Shown here: positions 42,658 to 51,697 of the stretch, in pieces | How positions within the stretch are numbered: position 1 is the stretch's first letter | How the letters are laid out: the number at the start of each line of letters is the position of its first letter | Assembly: GCA_963975425.1 (NCBI GenBank) | Contig: CAXBGS010000002.1 | Span: forward strand, 682,001-746,000 | Length of the DNA stretch: 64,000 nucleotides | DNA from: CAXBGS01 sp963975425 | GTDB taxonomy: Bacteria > Planctomycetota > Planctomycetia > Pirellulales > Pirellulaceae | Reading direction: 5' to 3' | Notes under the pieces: generated by a model | The model's input: the letters and a program-made list of their open reading frames with translations, nothing else | What the model was told of the DNA's origin: nothing | Database searches by the model: none | Translations under genes and position numbers: made by a program

Positions 42658-43293
42658 TTAGCGGCTGCGATACAGGCTGCTTGGCAGGGTGCCGTTGCTG
42701 CTTGGATAGCTGCCGTTGGTCGTGCGACCGCTTGTTGCACGGCTGGTGGTCGCAGGATTGCTGCTGGTGTTGGACTTGCTGGCTGCGGCCGTCTTGCTGG
42801 CGTCTGGCTTGTCGGCCTTGCTGACCAAGCTCCAACGCTTGCCATTCAATCCCGTTGCAGGATTCCATGCCAGACCGGGAACGAACAGCAAAGAGCTGAT
42901 GTTCTGTCCATTGATGCTGGCCGTCCCCCATTCGGTTTCGACCGTAACAAGTTTGACATCGGTCGCACCGGTGATCGAGTCACCATTCAACATAACCACG
43001 GTGGTCGATGCGTTGTCAGCCGATGCGAAACGAATGCCGGCGACTTCCGAAAGAGGAATGCTTGCGCTACCGAATGAGGTTCGCATTTCCAGGCTGACCG
43101 CGTCGGTTAGTGTACCGGCCAGGTTAGTACCGCTAAGCAAGTCGACCGAGATGCTGAGGGGGCGAGCTTTGGTGGTCGAGACAGGCTTCGCTTTTGCGAC
43201 CGCTTCTTGTGCGGACGCGGTGGATGTGAAACCCGTCAGTACGGCCAGTGCCGCGGCCGCAGCAATGTTGCGGATCGAAAGAAGAGAATTCAT
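42658..43293 (-). CDS. Exported protein of unknown function
   Basis: A 211-residue protein with a signal peptide (MNSLLSIRNIAAAAALAVLT) and cleavage near TASAQEA. The mature domain is beta-rich, with VDLLSGTNLAGTLTDAVSLE and GSASIPLSEVAGIRFASADN, then GDSITGATDVKLVTVETEWG; similar modules occur in planctomycete exported proteins, with no function known to me. The last 45 residues are serine/threonine/asparagine/alanine-rich and disordered-looking (SKSNTSSNPATTSRATSGRT). ATG at 43293 is used (a start at 43314 adds 7 residues). It ends in a clear terminator and is divergent from sulfatase S5. Confidence 0.75.
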   Translation of the reverse strand: MNSLLSIRNIAAAAALAVLTGFTSTASAQEAVAKAKPVSTTKARPLSISVDLLSGTNLAGTLTDAVSLEMRTSFGSASIPLSEVAGIRFASADNASTTVVMLNGDSITGATDVKLVTVETEWGTASINGQNISSLLFVPGLAWNPATGLNGKRWSLVSKADKPDASKTAAASKSNTSSNPATTSRATSGRTTNGSYPSSNGTLPSSLYRSR

Positions 43294-43636
43294 GGATGTC
43301 AGTCTCCGAGGCAAGAACAGGGTGTTTCGAGTCTTTGTGTGGATGCGTTCATGGGCAACGAATCGCTATCGATGAAACCGAAGATAATTCGCTGCCTGCC
43401 ATCGCCATGATGAAACCACCCGTTGACGGTGAAAAAGCAGCCGCCGGGATCGCAAAACCGACACAGCCATCACAGCTGCCAAGTGCGGACAATACGACCC
43501 GCACAACACAATCAATTTGCATCGATTATCATTCTGGGTTCCAACAGGTGACGTCCTGATAGGCCTGTCGTCCGCGACCGGCCCGGCCCGACGACATCAC
43601 TCCTCCGTCCAAAATCCGCCAATCGACCCGATTCAT
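43294..43636. other. Divergent intergenic region, no gene seen
   Basis: The stretch lies between the divergent small exported protein gene and sulfatase S5. It must hold promoters for both. No promoter boxes, hairpin or gene could be supported; an in-frame extension of S5 to 43517 is not accepted because the signal peptide begins at 43637. Confidence 0.5.
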
Positions 43637-45124
43637 ATGCGCCCTCTGATTCTTCTTGCCTGTTCCTTGTTGCCACTTGGGGTCATCCACCTTGCTGCGG
43701 CCGCAGACGAACGCCCGAACATCGTCTGGATCATTCCCGACGACATGTCCGCCCATTTTTCTTGTTACGGCGAGACCGCTGTTCAGACCCCGAACGTCGA
43801 CAAGCTGGCCGCCAGAGGTTTGAAATTTACAAACGCCTATGTGACCGCGCCGGTTTGTTCGACCTGCCGATCGGCGTTCATCACCGGGATGTACCAGACC
43901 AGTATCGGTGCCCACCATCACCGCAGCGGGCGCGGCACCGAAAAGATTCATCTGCCCGAGAACATCAAGCTCGTTCCCAAGCTCTTCCAAGAGGCCGGGT
44001 ACTACACATCCATCAGCGGTTGGCCGATGAACGGCAAGCTTGGAAAAACCGACTATAACTTCGATTGGGACCAATCGGTCTATGACGGCAACGACTGGGC
44101 CCAACGCAAAGAGGGGCAACCGTTCTTTGCGCAGCTGCAAACCCAAGGCGGCAAACTGCGCGGCTCCGATGCAACGGGCTGGGAAAAGTCTCAGTCTGCC
44201 ACTGAGAAAAAACTAGGAAGCCGCACGCCGGACGAAGACGTCGTGCTGCCGCCCTATTACCCCGACCACCCCGATATCGTCCGCGACTGGGCCGCTTACC
44301 TGGATTCGGTTCGGATGACCGACGCGATGGTCGGCGAAGTGGTTGATCGACTGGCAGAACAAGGTGTGCTTGAAAACACGCTGATCCTGTTCATGACCGA
44401 TCACGGTATTAGCCATGCACGCGGCAAGCAATTCTTGTATGACGAAGGTCTGCACGTCCCCTTGGTCATTGCCGGTCCCGGCATTCCCGCGGGAACCGTG
44501 CGAGAGGATGTTGTGGAGCATATCGACATTGCGGCACTTTCACTCGGCGCCGCCGGGATCGCCATTCCCGATTACATGCAGGCAAAGGATATTCTCGCCT
44601 CGGACTACTCGCCGCGCGAAGCCGTATTCGCCGCACGCGATCGGTGCGACGAAACCGTCGATCACATACGTTCGGTTCGCACGAAAGATTTCAAATACAT
44701 TCGTAACTTTTTGCCCAACCGTCCTTACTTGCAGCCATGTGCTTATAAAGACGCCAAAGCAATCTTGATCGCGATGCGAGCGTCTGACGCGGCCGGCAAG
44801 CTGGATGCCGTCCAGGAATTAGTGCTTCGCGAGACCCGACCGCCGGAAGAGCTTTACGATGTGCTTGCCGACCCGCACGAAATCAATAACTTGTCCGACG
44901 ACCCGGCATATGCGAACCAGCTCGCCCTGATGCGAGGTCGGTTGGAATCGTGGATGGATGACACCGATGACCAGGGACGACATCCCGAGTCGGAAGCCAT
45001 GTACGACAGTGACATGAAAGTCTATACCGACCGGTTGAGCAGTCCACGATTCGATCCGTCGCATTTAAAGACCGTACAAGACAACATCGCATTGATGAAG
45101 AAATGGGCGACCGAAGGCAAGTGA
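43637..45124 (+). CDS. Exported sulfatase S5 (CSTCR)
   Basis: A 495-residue sulfatase. The signal peptide is MRPLILLACSLLPLGVIHLA; metal ligands follow in WIIPDDMSAHFSCYG. The formylglycine motif position reads C74-S-T-C-R78, followed by SAFITGMYQTSIGAHHHRSG; the threonine at +2 replaces the canonical proline. This form recurs in planctomycete sulfatases as I remember them, but its maturation is not certain. Later features are FMTDHGISHARGKQFLYDEG and FAARDRCDETVDHIRSVRTK. It is a close paralogue of the next gene (shared YYPDHP, DWAxYLxS and FKYIRNF). It starts the four-gene plus-strand glycan block ending at 50054. Confidence 0.92.
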   Translation: MRPLILLACSLLPLGVIHLAAAADERPNIVWIIPDDMSAHFSCYGETAVQTPNVDKLAARGLKFTNAYVTAPVCSTCRSAFITGMYQTSIGAHHHRSGRGTEKIHLPENIKLVPKLFQEAGYYTSISGWPMNGKLGKTDYNFDWDQSVYDGNDWAQRKEGQPFFAQLQTQGGKLRGSDATGWEKSQSATEKKLGSRTPDEDVVLPPYYPDHPDIVRDWAAYLDSVRMTDAMVGEVVDRLAEQGVLENTLILFMTDHGISHARGKQFLYDEGLHVPLVIAGPGIPAGTVREDVVEHIDIAALSLGAAGIAIPDYMQAKDILASDYSPREAVFAARDRCDETVDHIRSVRTKDFKYIRNFLPNRPYLQPCAYKDAKAILIAMRASDAAGKLDAVQELVLRETRPPEELYDVLADPHEINNLSDDPAYANQLALMRGRLESWMDDTDDQGRHPESEAMYDSDMKVYTDRLSSPRFDPSHLKTVQDNIALMKKWATEGK

Positions 45125-45288
45125 CGGTCGATCAGTCGATTGCCTGATTCGCCAGCTCGCCTGTTTCAAATGCTGCCGGTCGCGTTCCCTACTTTTTTTG
45201 CCTCGCTTATTCGCAAACCCTCGATCCACCGTCCTCACGGATGTCCCACGTCGATCGGTATTCCTTAATCAACCCAATCCGACTCACC

Positions 45289-46728
45289 ATGAAATATCTC
45301 GCAACGATTCTCATCGCGTTTTTCCCGCTGGTGTTTTCCCCGTTGATAAACGCCAAGGCCCAACAACGACCCAATGTCGTTTGGATAGTTGCCGATGACC
45401 TAAGTCCTGAATTGGGATGCTATGGCTATCCCGATGTGGCGACTCCGAATATCGACCGGCTCGCTGCATCGGGCGTGCGATACACGCGAGCATTCTCCAC
45501 CGCGCCAGTTTGTTCATCGTCGAGGACAGCTTTCCAGACGGGCCGGTACCAAACGACCGTCGGCGGGCATCATCACAACACGATTGACAAACCCACGCTT
45601 CCCGAATCGATCCCGACCGTTACAGGGCTGATGCAAAAGGCCGGCTATTTTGTCTGTAATGGGCGTGGTTACCCGGACACGAAATTTGGCAAGTCGCATT
45701 TAAATTTTGTTTACACCGACAAGACGTTCTTCGACGGCGTCGACTGGTCCGAACGCGGCGACGGGCAACCCTTTTTTGCTCAAGTGCAAATCAAGGAACC
45801 GCATCGGGCTTTTGTCAAAGGCGAACGAGCACGTCCGGATGCGCCGATTCCGCCGTATTACCCCGATCATCCGATCACACGTGCGGATTGGGCGAATTAC
45901 CTGGCCAGCATCGAAGTACTCGACGCCAAGGTCGGCGAGGTCCTGGACCGGCTTGATGCGGAAGGCCTGGCCGACAACACCTTGATCCTTTTCTTTGGCG
46001 ATCATGGCAGGCCGCACGTGCGCGGCAAACAATGGCTCTACGAAGGCGGACTGCATGTGCCTCTGATTGTGCGTTGGCCAGGAAAAACCGAACCCGGGAC
46101 GGTTAAAGATGGCTTGGCATCCCTGCTTGATCCAATGCCGACGACATTGGCGGCCGCCGGAATCGAGTGGCCGGGTCTGCCGGGCCAGAATCTGCTTGCC
46201 GCTGACTGGCAAGGGCACGCCGAAACCTTTGCGGCAAGAGATCGCTGCGGTGACGCGCCAGATCGCATTCGCAGCGTCCGCACCGACCGGTTCAAGTACA
46301 TCCGCAATTTCCATCCCGAAATCCCGTACATGCAATTGAGCAGTTACAAAAAATTGTCTTATCCCGTCGACACGCTGATGCGCGTTCTGCACGCCGCTGG
46401 TCAATGGGATTCTCCGTTCATGGCAGAAACACGTCCGGCAGAAGAACTGTATGACCTGCAGTCGGATCCTTGGGAGATGACGAATCTAGCCTCAGATCCG
46501 CAATACGAATCCACGTTGCGGACGCTGCGAGCAAAGGTCGACCAGTGGATTGTCGACACCGGCGACAAGGGAGCGATCGACGAAAGCGAATCCGTTGACC
46601 TCGAGGCGCTGATGCAATCGAAACGCAAATCGTACTACGAAAAAAACATGTCAAAACGTGGACTCGATCCCAACCTGTCAAATCAGGAATATTTAGAATG
46701 GTGGGAACAGGAACTGGGGATTCGTTAG
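45289..46728 (+). CDS. Exported sulfatase S6 (CSSSR)
   Basis: A 479-residue sulfatase with a signal peptide (MKYLATILIAFFPLVFSPLI) and mature start near AQQRPNVVWIVADDLSPELG. The formylglycine position reads C75-S-S-S-R79 followed by TAFQTGRYQTTVGGHHHNT; the canonical proline/alanine is serine. It shares with S5 the phrases PPYYPDHPITRADWANYLAS, FFGDHGRPHVRGKQWLYEGG and FAARDRCGDAPDRIRSVRTD, so the two arose by duplication. ATG at 45289 is preferred over 45241 because the signal peptide starts there. The gap from S5 is 164 nt. Confidence 0.92.
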   Translation: MKYLATILIAFFPLVFSPLINAKAQQRPNVVWIVADDLSPELGCYGYPDVATPNIDRLAASGVRYTRAFSTAPVCSSSRTAFQTGRYQTTVGGHHHNTIDKPTLPESIPTVTGLMQKAGYFVCNGRGYPDTKFGKSHLNFVYTDKTFFDGVDWSERGDGQPFFAQVQIKEPHRAFVKGERARPDAPIPPYYPDHPITRADWANYLASIEVLDAKVGEVLDRLDAEGLADNTLILFFGDHGRPHVRGKQWLYEGGLHVPLIVRWPGKTEPGTVKDGLASLLDPMPTTLAAAGIEWPGLPGQNLLAADWQGHAETFAARDRCGDAPDRIRSVRTDRFKYIRNFHPEIPYMQLSSYKKLSYPVDTLMRVLHAAGQWDSPFMAETRPAEELYDLQSDPWEMTNLASDPQYESTLRTLRAKVDQWIVDTGDKGAIDESESVDLEALMQSKRKSYYEKNMSKRGLDPNLSNQEYLEWWEQELGIR

Positions 46729-46836
46729 CGGCTTAGAACCAGCACTTACATCGTTTGCAGATGGGGAACCGTCTCGGAAACGCGGCGGTGTTTGCACCGC
46801 TTGAACTTCACGTGCCCCAAGCCGAGGTGCCGGACA

Positions 46837-48501
46837 ATGCGATTGCGATCAAAGACGGTTGTCACGGTAATTGTCTTGATCGTCGCGTTCAGTAACGTGA
46901 TGCGAACGTTGTCGGCCGATGACGTGATTCGCCCGCGACCGGCGAGTTGGCAACAGCTTGTCCCCGGGGGACAATTCAAGGACCTGTTCCAGCGGGTTCC
47001 CTTGTTGGGAAAACGGACCAGTGACGCGTGGGGCGGGCCAAACGTACTGCCTCGCGATGTACGAAACGGAATCGAGGACTCGGAGTGGTCCTACTGGGGC
47101 GGCAACGCCGTCTTGGGCGACGATGATCAATACCATTTGTACGTCTGTCGCTGGCCCGAAGATTCAGAGAAAGGACACTTTGCGTACCACGACTCGACCG
47201 TGGTGCATGCAGTTTCCACGAACCCTCTGGGCCCCTACCAATTCCAAGACACCATTGGACACGGGCACAACCCGACACTTTATCAAACCGAACACGGCTT
47301 TGTGATCTATTGCGTGGGTAAGTTCTATTACTCAAAGAGCTTGAGTGGGCCATGGAAGCACAACGCATTCGACTTTCATAAGCGCGAACGTTGGTGTGTC
47401 CAGCGACGTGTGAATTTCACTTTTGCCCAACGTGATGATGGGTCGTATACCGCCATTTCACGTCGCGGTTTCGCCTGGGTCAGCCCCGATGGATTCAAAG
47501 ACTGGTATCTGATTTCGGGCGAGTCCGTTTACCCGCAGGTGGAAGGCATCTTTGAAGATCCCTGCCTGTGGAAAGATCAAGTCCAGTATCACTTGATCGC
47601 CAATGACTGGAAGGGGCGGATCGCCTATTACATGCGTTCCAAAGACGGAATCCATTGGGTCACAGAACCGGGCGAAGCCTATGCACCAGGCATCGATCGG
47701 TACGAGGATGGAACCGCAGTCGACTGGTACAAATACGAGCGGATTCGTGTGCTGCAGGACGCATACGGTCGAGCCGTCCAAGCACACTTTGCCGTGATCG
47801 ATTGCGACAAGCATTCCGATCTGCCGAACGATCGGCACAATTCGAAACATATCGCCATCCCGCTGACCGCCGGACGGAACCTCGAAATCTTGAACACCGG
47901 ACCGACCTCAAAAGACACACCGGAGATTCGCGTCAAAATAAGAGCAGAACCGGATTTCGATCCACACCGCGACATCGACTTGGACTCATTGCGCTTTGGT
48001 GCATCAAGCGAAGTTAACTTTGGCCGCGGCAGCCAATTGATCGACACCGAACCGTCCGGCAAAGACTTAGTTCTGGTTTTTGACGGGCATGGGAACGGAT
48101 TGTCGAGCAAAAACTTTGCCGCAAAACTGCTGGGCCGCACATCGCAAGGAAAGCTGCTTTTCGGCTGGGCTCGCCTGCCGGACGTTGACTTTGATCCGCC
48201 GGTCCTGTCGTCGCTCTCACCGGTGTTTGAGTACACCGCCGATGGCTTGGACGCATACGTGGAAGTACAAAATTTTGGCCAGAGCGCGTCGCAACAGACA
48301 TCGATCCGAATTCTTGTTGACGGCGAAGCGTTCGCAGACGCGAGAGTGCGCCCACTGCAACCGTTCGAAAAAACGATTGTCAGACTGGAATGTCACCAAA
48401 CTTTGAAACCGGGCAGCAAGCACAATGCGACCGTGCAATTAGAAGGCATCGGGCTGCCAATCAAAACATTTAGCAACACGATCCGACTTCCCAGCAAATA
48501 A
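46837..48501 (+). CDS. Exported glycoside-hydrolase-like propeller protein
   Basis: A 554-residue exported protein. The N terminus MRLRSKTVVTVIVLIVAFSN is a signal or anchor, preceded by GAGG 9 nt upstream of the ATG at 46837. The main body resembles a five-bladed-propeller glycosidase of the GH43/GH117-like kind (WSYWGGNAVLGDDDQYHLYV, GHGHNPTLYQTEHGFVIYC, GIFEDPCLWKDQVQYHLIAN, MRSKDGIHWVTEPGEAYAPG). The remaining part is a C-terminal CARDB-like beta sandwich (EYTADGLDAYVEVQNFGQSA). The enzyme family and linkage are not established. The next sulfatase starts 5 nt after its stop, which ties it to a sulfated glycan. Confidence 0.8.
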   Translation: MRLRSKTVVTVIVLIVAFSNVMRTLSADDVIRPRPASWQQLVPGGQFKDLFQRVPLLGKRTSDAWGGPNVLPRDVRNGIEDSEWSYWGGNAVLGDDDQYHLYVCRWPEDSEKGHFAYHDSTVVHAVSTNPLGPYQFQDTIGHGHNPTLYQTEHGFVIYCVGKFYYSKSLSGPWKHNAFDFHKRERWCVQRRVNFTFAQRDDGSYTAISRRGFAWVSPDGFKDWYLISGESVYPQVEGIFEDPCLWKDQVQYHLIANDWKGRIAYYMRSKDGIHWVTEPGEAYAPGIDRYEDGTAVDWYKYERIRVLQDAYGRAVQAHFAVIDCDKHSDLPNDRHNSKHIAIPLTAGRNLEILNTGPTSKDTPEIRVKIRAEPDFDPHRDIDLDSLRFGASSEVNFGRGSQLIDTEPSGKDLVLVFDGHGNGLSSKNFAAKLLGRTSQGKLLFGWARLPDVDFDPPVLSSLSPVFEYTADGLDAYVEVQNFGQSASQQTSIRILVDGEAFADARVRPLQPFEKTIVRLECHQTLKPGSKHNATVQLEGIGLPIKTFSNTIRLPSK

Positions 48502-48506
48502 ATCTC

Positions 48507-50054
48507 ATGCAACGACTGCTATTCATCACCGCGATCGCGTTCGGTTTGGTATCGGGACCCTACGAAGCTGGTGCTCAGGATCGTCCGAATGTGATCTTGA
48601 TTTTCGCCGACGATCTGGGCCCCGGAATGCTGGGTTGCTATGGCCAAGAATTCATCACGACGCCAAACATCGACCAGTTAGCGCGTGAGGGCATGAAATT
48701 CACAAACTACTACGGGGGTGTTTTCTGCGCTCCCGCCCGCTGGACACTGCTGACCGGCATGCACGACGGCCGGATCGGTGGATGGGAACATAGCCGTGCG
48801 GGGCTGCCAATTCTCCGCGACGCCGGTAGCATCACCGAGCAAGAGTATCAATCGCGTCTGGAAACGCTCAAAGCCAATGCTCACCCGATCGCCGCTGACG
48901 AGATATTCCTGGCCCAGGTCGCTCAACAGGCCGGATACAAAACGGCGCAGTTTGGAAAGCTAGATCGCGGCTTCCTCACTTGGCACGATCGCGTCAAACG
49001 ATTCGGCTGGGATTTCTACGAAGGCTACTATGATCACCAGCGTTGCCATGGCTTTTACCCGCCCTATCTGTGGCGAAACGGTGAACGTTTCGAACTAGCG
49101 GGGAACACGCTTGCCGATTGTGGCAAAACAAGCGAACGCGGTGACGAGCCGGTCGGTTATGGGGGCGAGACGTATTCTCAAAACGTGTTCATCGAAAGTA
49201 TCCTGAGTTACTTGCGCCGCCACAAAGATCACCCCTTCTTTCTATACCACCCGACACAACTGCCACACGGTCCGGTCGCAATTCCAGAGCTACATCCGGA
49301 CGTTGCGAATGATCGATCATTGACACTGGCCGAGAAAAAGTATGCTTCGATGGTCAAGATGTTAGATGACCACGTCGGTCGTATCATGTCCGAACTGAAA
49401 CGTCTTGAGATCGATGATAAGACCATCATTATGTTCATGTCCGACAATGGTCATGAACTGTATTACGGCCCCAAATCGCATTATCGCAAACAGCAGCGAC
49501 CGGACGGCACTCCGACGAACCTTACCGACAACAAATGGCGAACGTCCGAATGTGGTGATGTCTTTGACGGGGCCGGAGGTCGAGCGGGACTCAAACGAAG
49601 CGGATATCAGGGCGGCATGCAGTGCCCCTTGATTGTCCGATGGCCCGGCAAGATTGCCGCCGGCAGCGAGACGGATTTGCTTTCGGCGCACTACGATTTC
49701 TTGCCGACGCTGGCCGAGATCGTGGGAGTCGAGAGGACACCGGGCAAGGACGGCGTCTCGTACCTGCCAACGCTTCTTGGCAAACCGCAAAACCAACGAC
49801 ACGAATACGTGATCGTGAATAATCGCATGACACAGATGGGCAGCAGCGCGCTGATCGCGGCCGATGGGATGAAATTGGTAGAGGCCGACCGTAAGAACGA
49901 GCGGTACCAACTGTATGACATTCGCAAAGACAACGAAGAACGCACCGATCTGGCAACGGAACACCCACAAATCGTGCAGCGGTTGCGAGCGATCCTGCGA
50001 TCAGAAACCGACTCGCCACGTCCCGATATTGATCGATCGATCAAGACGCAATAA
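48507..50054 (+). CDS. Exported sulfatase S7 (CAPAR)
   Basis: A 515-residue sulfatase with signal peptide MQRLLFITAIAFGLVSG and mature start near AGAQDRPNVILIFADDLGPG. The formylglycine motif is C74-A-P-A-R78 (canonical CxPxR), followed by WTLLTGMHDGRIGG. Later features are FGKLDRGFLTWHDRVKRFGW, FMSDNGHELYYGPKSHYRKQ and GGMQCPLIVRWPGKI. The start is 5 nt after the glycosidase-like gene's stop, so translation is coupled. Substrate unknown; the company suggests the same sulfated glycan as that glycosidase. Confidence 0.93.
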   Translation: MQRLLFITAIAFGLVSGPYEAGAQDRPNVILIFADDLGPGMLGCYGQEFITTPNIDQLAREGMKFTNYYGGVFCAPARWTLLTGMHDGRIGGWEHSRAGLPILRDAGSITEQEYQSRLETLKANAHPIAADEIFLAQVAQQAGYKTAQFGKLDRGFLTWHDRVKRFGWDFYEGYYDHQRCHGFYPPYLWRNGERFELAGNTLADCGKTSERGDEPVGYGGETYSQNVFIESILSYLRRHKDHPFFLYHPTQLPHGPVAIPELHPDVANDRSLTLAEKKYASMVKMLDDHVGRIMSELKRLEIDDKTIIMFMSDNGHELYYGPKSHYRKQQRPDGTPTNLTDNKWRTSECGDVFDGAGGRAGLKRSGYQGGMQCPLIVRWPGKIAAGSETDLLSAHYDFLPTLAEIVGVERTPGKDGVSYLPTLLGKPQNQRHEYVIVNNRMTQMGSSALIAADGMKLVEADRKNERYQLYDIRKDNEERTDLATEHPQIVQRLRAILRSETDSPRPDIDRSIKTQ

Positions 50055-50071
50055 CGACCCACGCGAGTCAG

Positions 50072-50092
50072 GCCGTACGCCGCAAGCCGTAC
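50072..50092. repeat. GCCGTAC direct repeat in intergenic spacer
   Basis: GCCGTAC occurs at 50072-50078 and 50086-50092 within GC-rich sequence just after the S7 stop. The two copies are 14 bp apart; the role is unknown. Confidence 0.4.
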
Positions 50093-50180
50093 TAGCCGGT
50101 CCGTGATCGCGCTTTACCCAATGCGTCGGTCGAAATTTTCCTGGCCCGTCAAACGTACCATTCGTCCAGGCAGTTCGTCG

Positions 50181-50224
50181 ACTTGCACGCAAGCCAACTT
50201 GCACGCAGGCCAACTTGCGAGTTA
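50181..50224. repeat. 16-bp tandem repeat at the end of the Gfo/Idh gene
   Basis: ACTTGCACGCAAGCCA (50181-50196) and ACTTGCACGCAGGCCA (50197-50212) are followed by a partial third copy (ACTTGCGAGTTAGCC) that runs into the TTA at 50222-50224, the stop of the minus-strand oxidoreductase gene. Period 16, as at 39691-39754, but with an unrelated unit. Confidence 0.8.
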
Positions 50225-51604
50225 GCCGACGGGTGCTGGCTGGGCGACCGGAATTTCTCGTGACTTGCGACTCAAGAGCGCGTTGGCCTGTTCGTCACCA
50301 ACGAACTCTTCCGCCTTGGGATTCCATTTCAGTTCACGGCCCAGCATCAGCGAGATATTGCACAAGTGGCAAGTCGTCATCGTGCGATGGTGTGACCAAA
50401 CGTCTGAAATCGGTTTGCCACGATCTTCGATGCAATCGAAGAAATTTTTCATATGATTGCCGGGCTGCTTGCCGTTGCATAATTCGACGATCAATTCATC
50501 AAGCTCTCGCTTGTCATCGTCGGTCAAATCATTCATCGGGCGGCCTTCCAATTTGCCACGATTGACAAAGATGCGACCTTGATCGCCTTCGAACAGAATA
50601 CCGTTTTCAAAATCGACGTTATCACCCTCGCGTGTATAATGGTCATGGACGCTTAGTCGGGCACCGTTTGCATAAGCAAGCTCGATATCGAACTTGGTTG
50701 CGGTGTGATATGCGTTTGGCAGTGACGCATCACCATCCAAGAATTTCTTCCAATTGAAATCGCTGGGGACAACATCGGTGAATTCACCCTTGCCCTTGAT
50801 CGTGACGGGCCCATCTTCACCGGGAGCCAAAGCCCACTGGGCAATGTCGATATGATGCGCGCCCCAGTCGGTCATCTTGCCACCGGAATAGTGAAAGTAC
50901 CAACGAAAGAACTTTCGACGCTCTTCGCTGTACTGCGCCTGGGGCGCAGGGCCCACCCACATATCCCAATCCAGGTCATCCGGTGCCGTCGTGTTTTCGA
51001 ACGGGCCGCCGGTCGGTGAACCGCTGATGGCCACGTAGGCGTTCACGTTTTTTCCAAGCCGTCCGCTTCGCACCATAGCGATGGCGGTCAGAAACAAATC
51101 CTTGCTGCTGCGCTGCTGTGTTCCGACTTGAAAGACCCGGCCCGTTTCTTCGACGACTTTCCGGATTTGCTTGCCCTCGTCGATCGTTAACGTCAGCGGC
51201 TTTTCGCAATAGACATCGGCGCCGCTTCGCAGCGCCGCGATTGCAATGGCGACGTGCCAATGATCGGGCGTCCCGATGGTGACAACGTCCGGCTGTTCTT
51301 TTTCAAGCATCTCGCGATAGTCGCGATACATATTCAGCTTGCCGCCAAAGTCTTCATTGAACTCTTGGGTGTGACGATCATCGACGTCACAGACCGCGAT
51401 CATGTTGGCAAACTTCGCCGCACTGCGAGCGATATTTCCACCGCGGCTGTACCGACCACGACTTCCGCCCACGCCGATCGCCGCTAAACGCAATTTCTTG
51501 CCGGCCGCGCCGGCTGCGTCGTCGGCGGTGAAAGCGGACGTCGCTGCAAGTGCCGACCCAGCGACGGCAGTGGATTGCAAGAACAGTCGTCGGGAAGTAC
51601 TCAT
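50222..51604 (-). CDS. Gfo/Idh/MocA oxidoreductase, Tat-exported
   Basis: A 460-residue Gfo/Idh/MocA protein with a Tat signal (STSRRLFLQSTAVAGSALAA). The Rossmann domain has GVGG (44-47), CDVDDRHTQEF and V131-Y-C-E-K-P136, whose lysine is the family's catalytic residue, followed by DWGAHHIDIAQWALA. Members are NAD(P)-dependent dehydrogenases of sugars and sugar acids; Tat-exported planctomycete versions with bound cofactor are common. It follows the SSS transporter on the same strand after 93 nt and probably acts on the same acidic sugar. Confidence 0.9.
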   Translation of the reverse strand: MSTSRRLFLQSTAVAGSALAATSAFTADDAAGAAGKKLRLAAIGVGGSRGRYSRGGNIARSAAKFANMIAVCDVDDRHTQEFNEDFGGKLNMYRDYREMLEKEQPDVVTIGTPDHWHVAIAIAALRSGADVYCEKPLTLTIDEGKQIRKVVEETGRVFQVGTQQRSSKDLFLTAIAMVRSGRLGKNVNAYVAISGSPTGGPFENTTAPDDLDWDMWVGPAPQAQYSEERRKFFRWYFHYSGGKMTDWGAHHIDIAQWALAPGEDGPVTIKGKGEFTDVVPSDFNWKKFLDGDASLPNAYHTATKFDIELAYANGARLSVHDHYTREGDNVDFENGILFEGDQGRIFVNRGKLEGRPMNDLTDDDKRELDELIVELCNGKQPGNHMKNFFDCIEDRGKPISDVWSHHRTMTTCHLCNISLMLGRELKWNPKAEEFVGDEQANALLSRKSREIPVAQPAPVG

Positions 51605-51697
51605 CTCGTTAACTCGCTTGACCTAGAGGGAGGATTTACCAGCGGAACATTCTAACCATAGAAGCATAACGCGTTGATGGCTCACACGCCGCGATTT

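Noticed and set aside
43517..43636. N-terminal extension of sulfatase S5
   Set aside because: The signal peptide begins at the ATG at 43637; the extra 40 residues are unconserved-looking.
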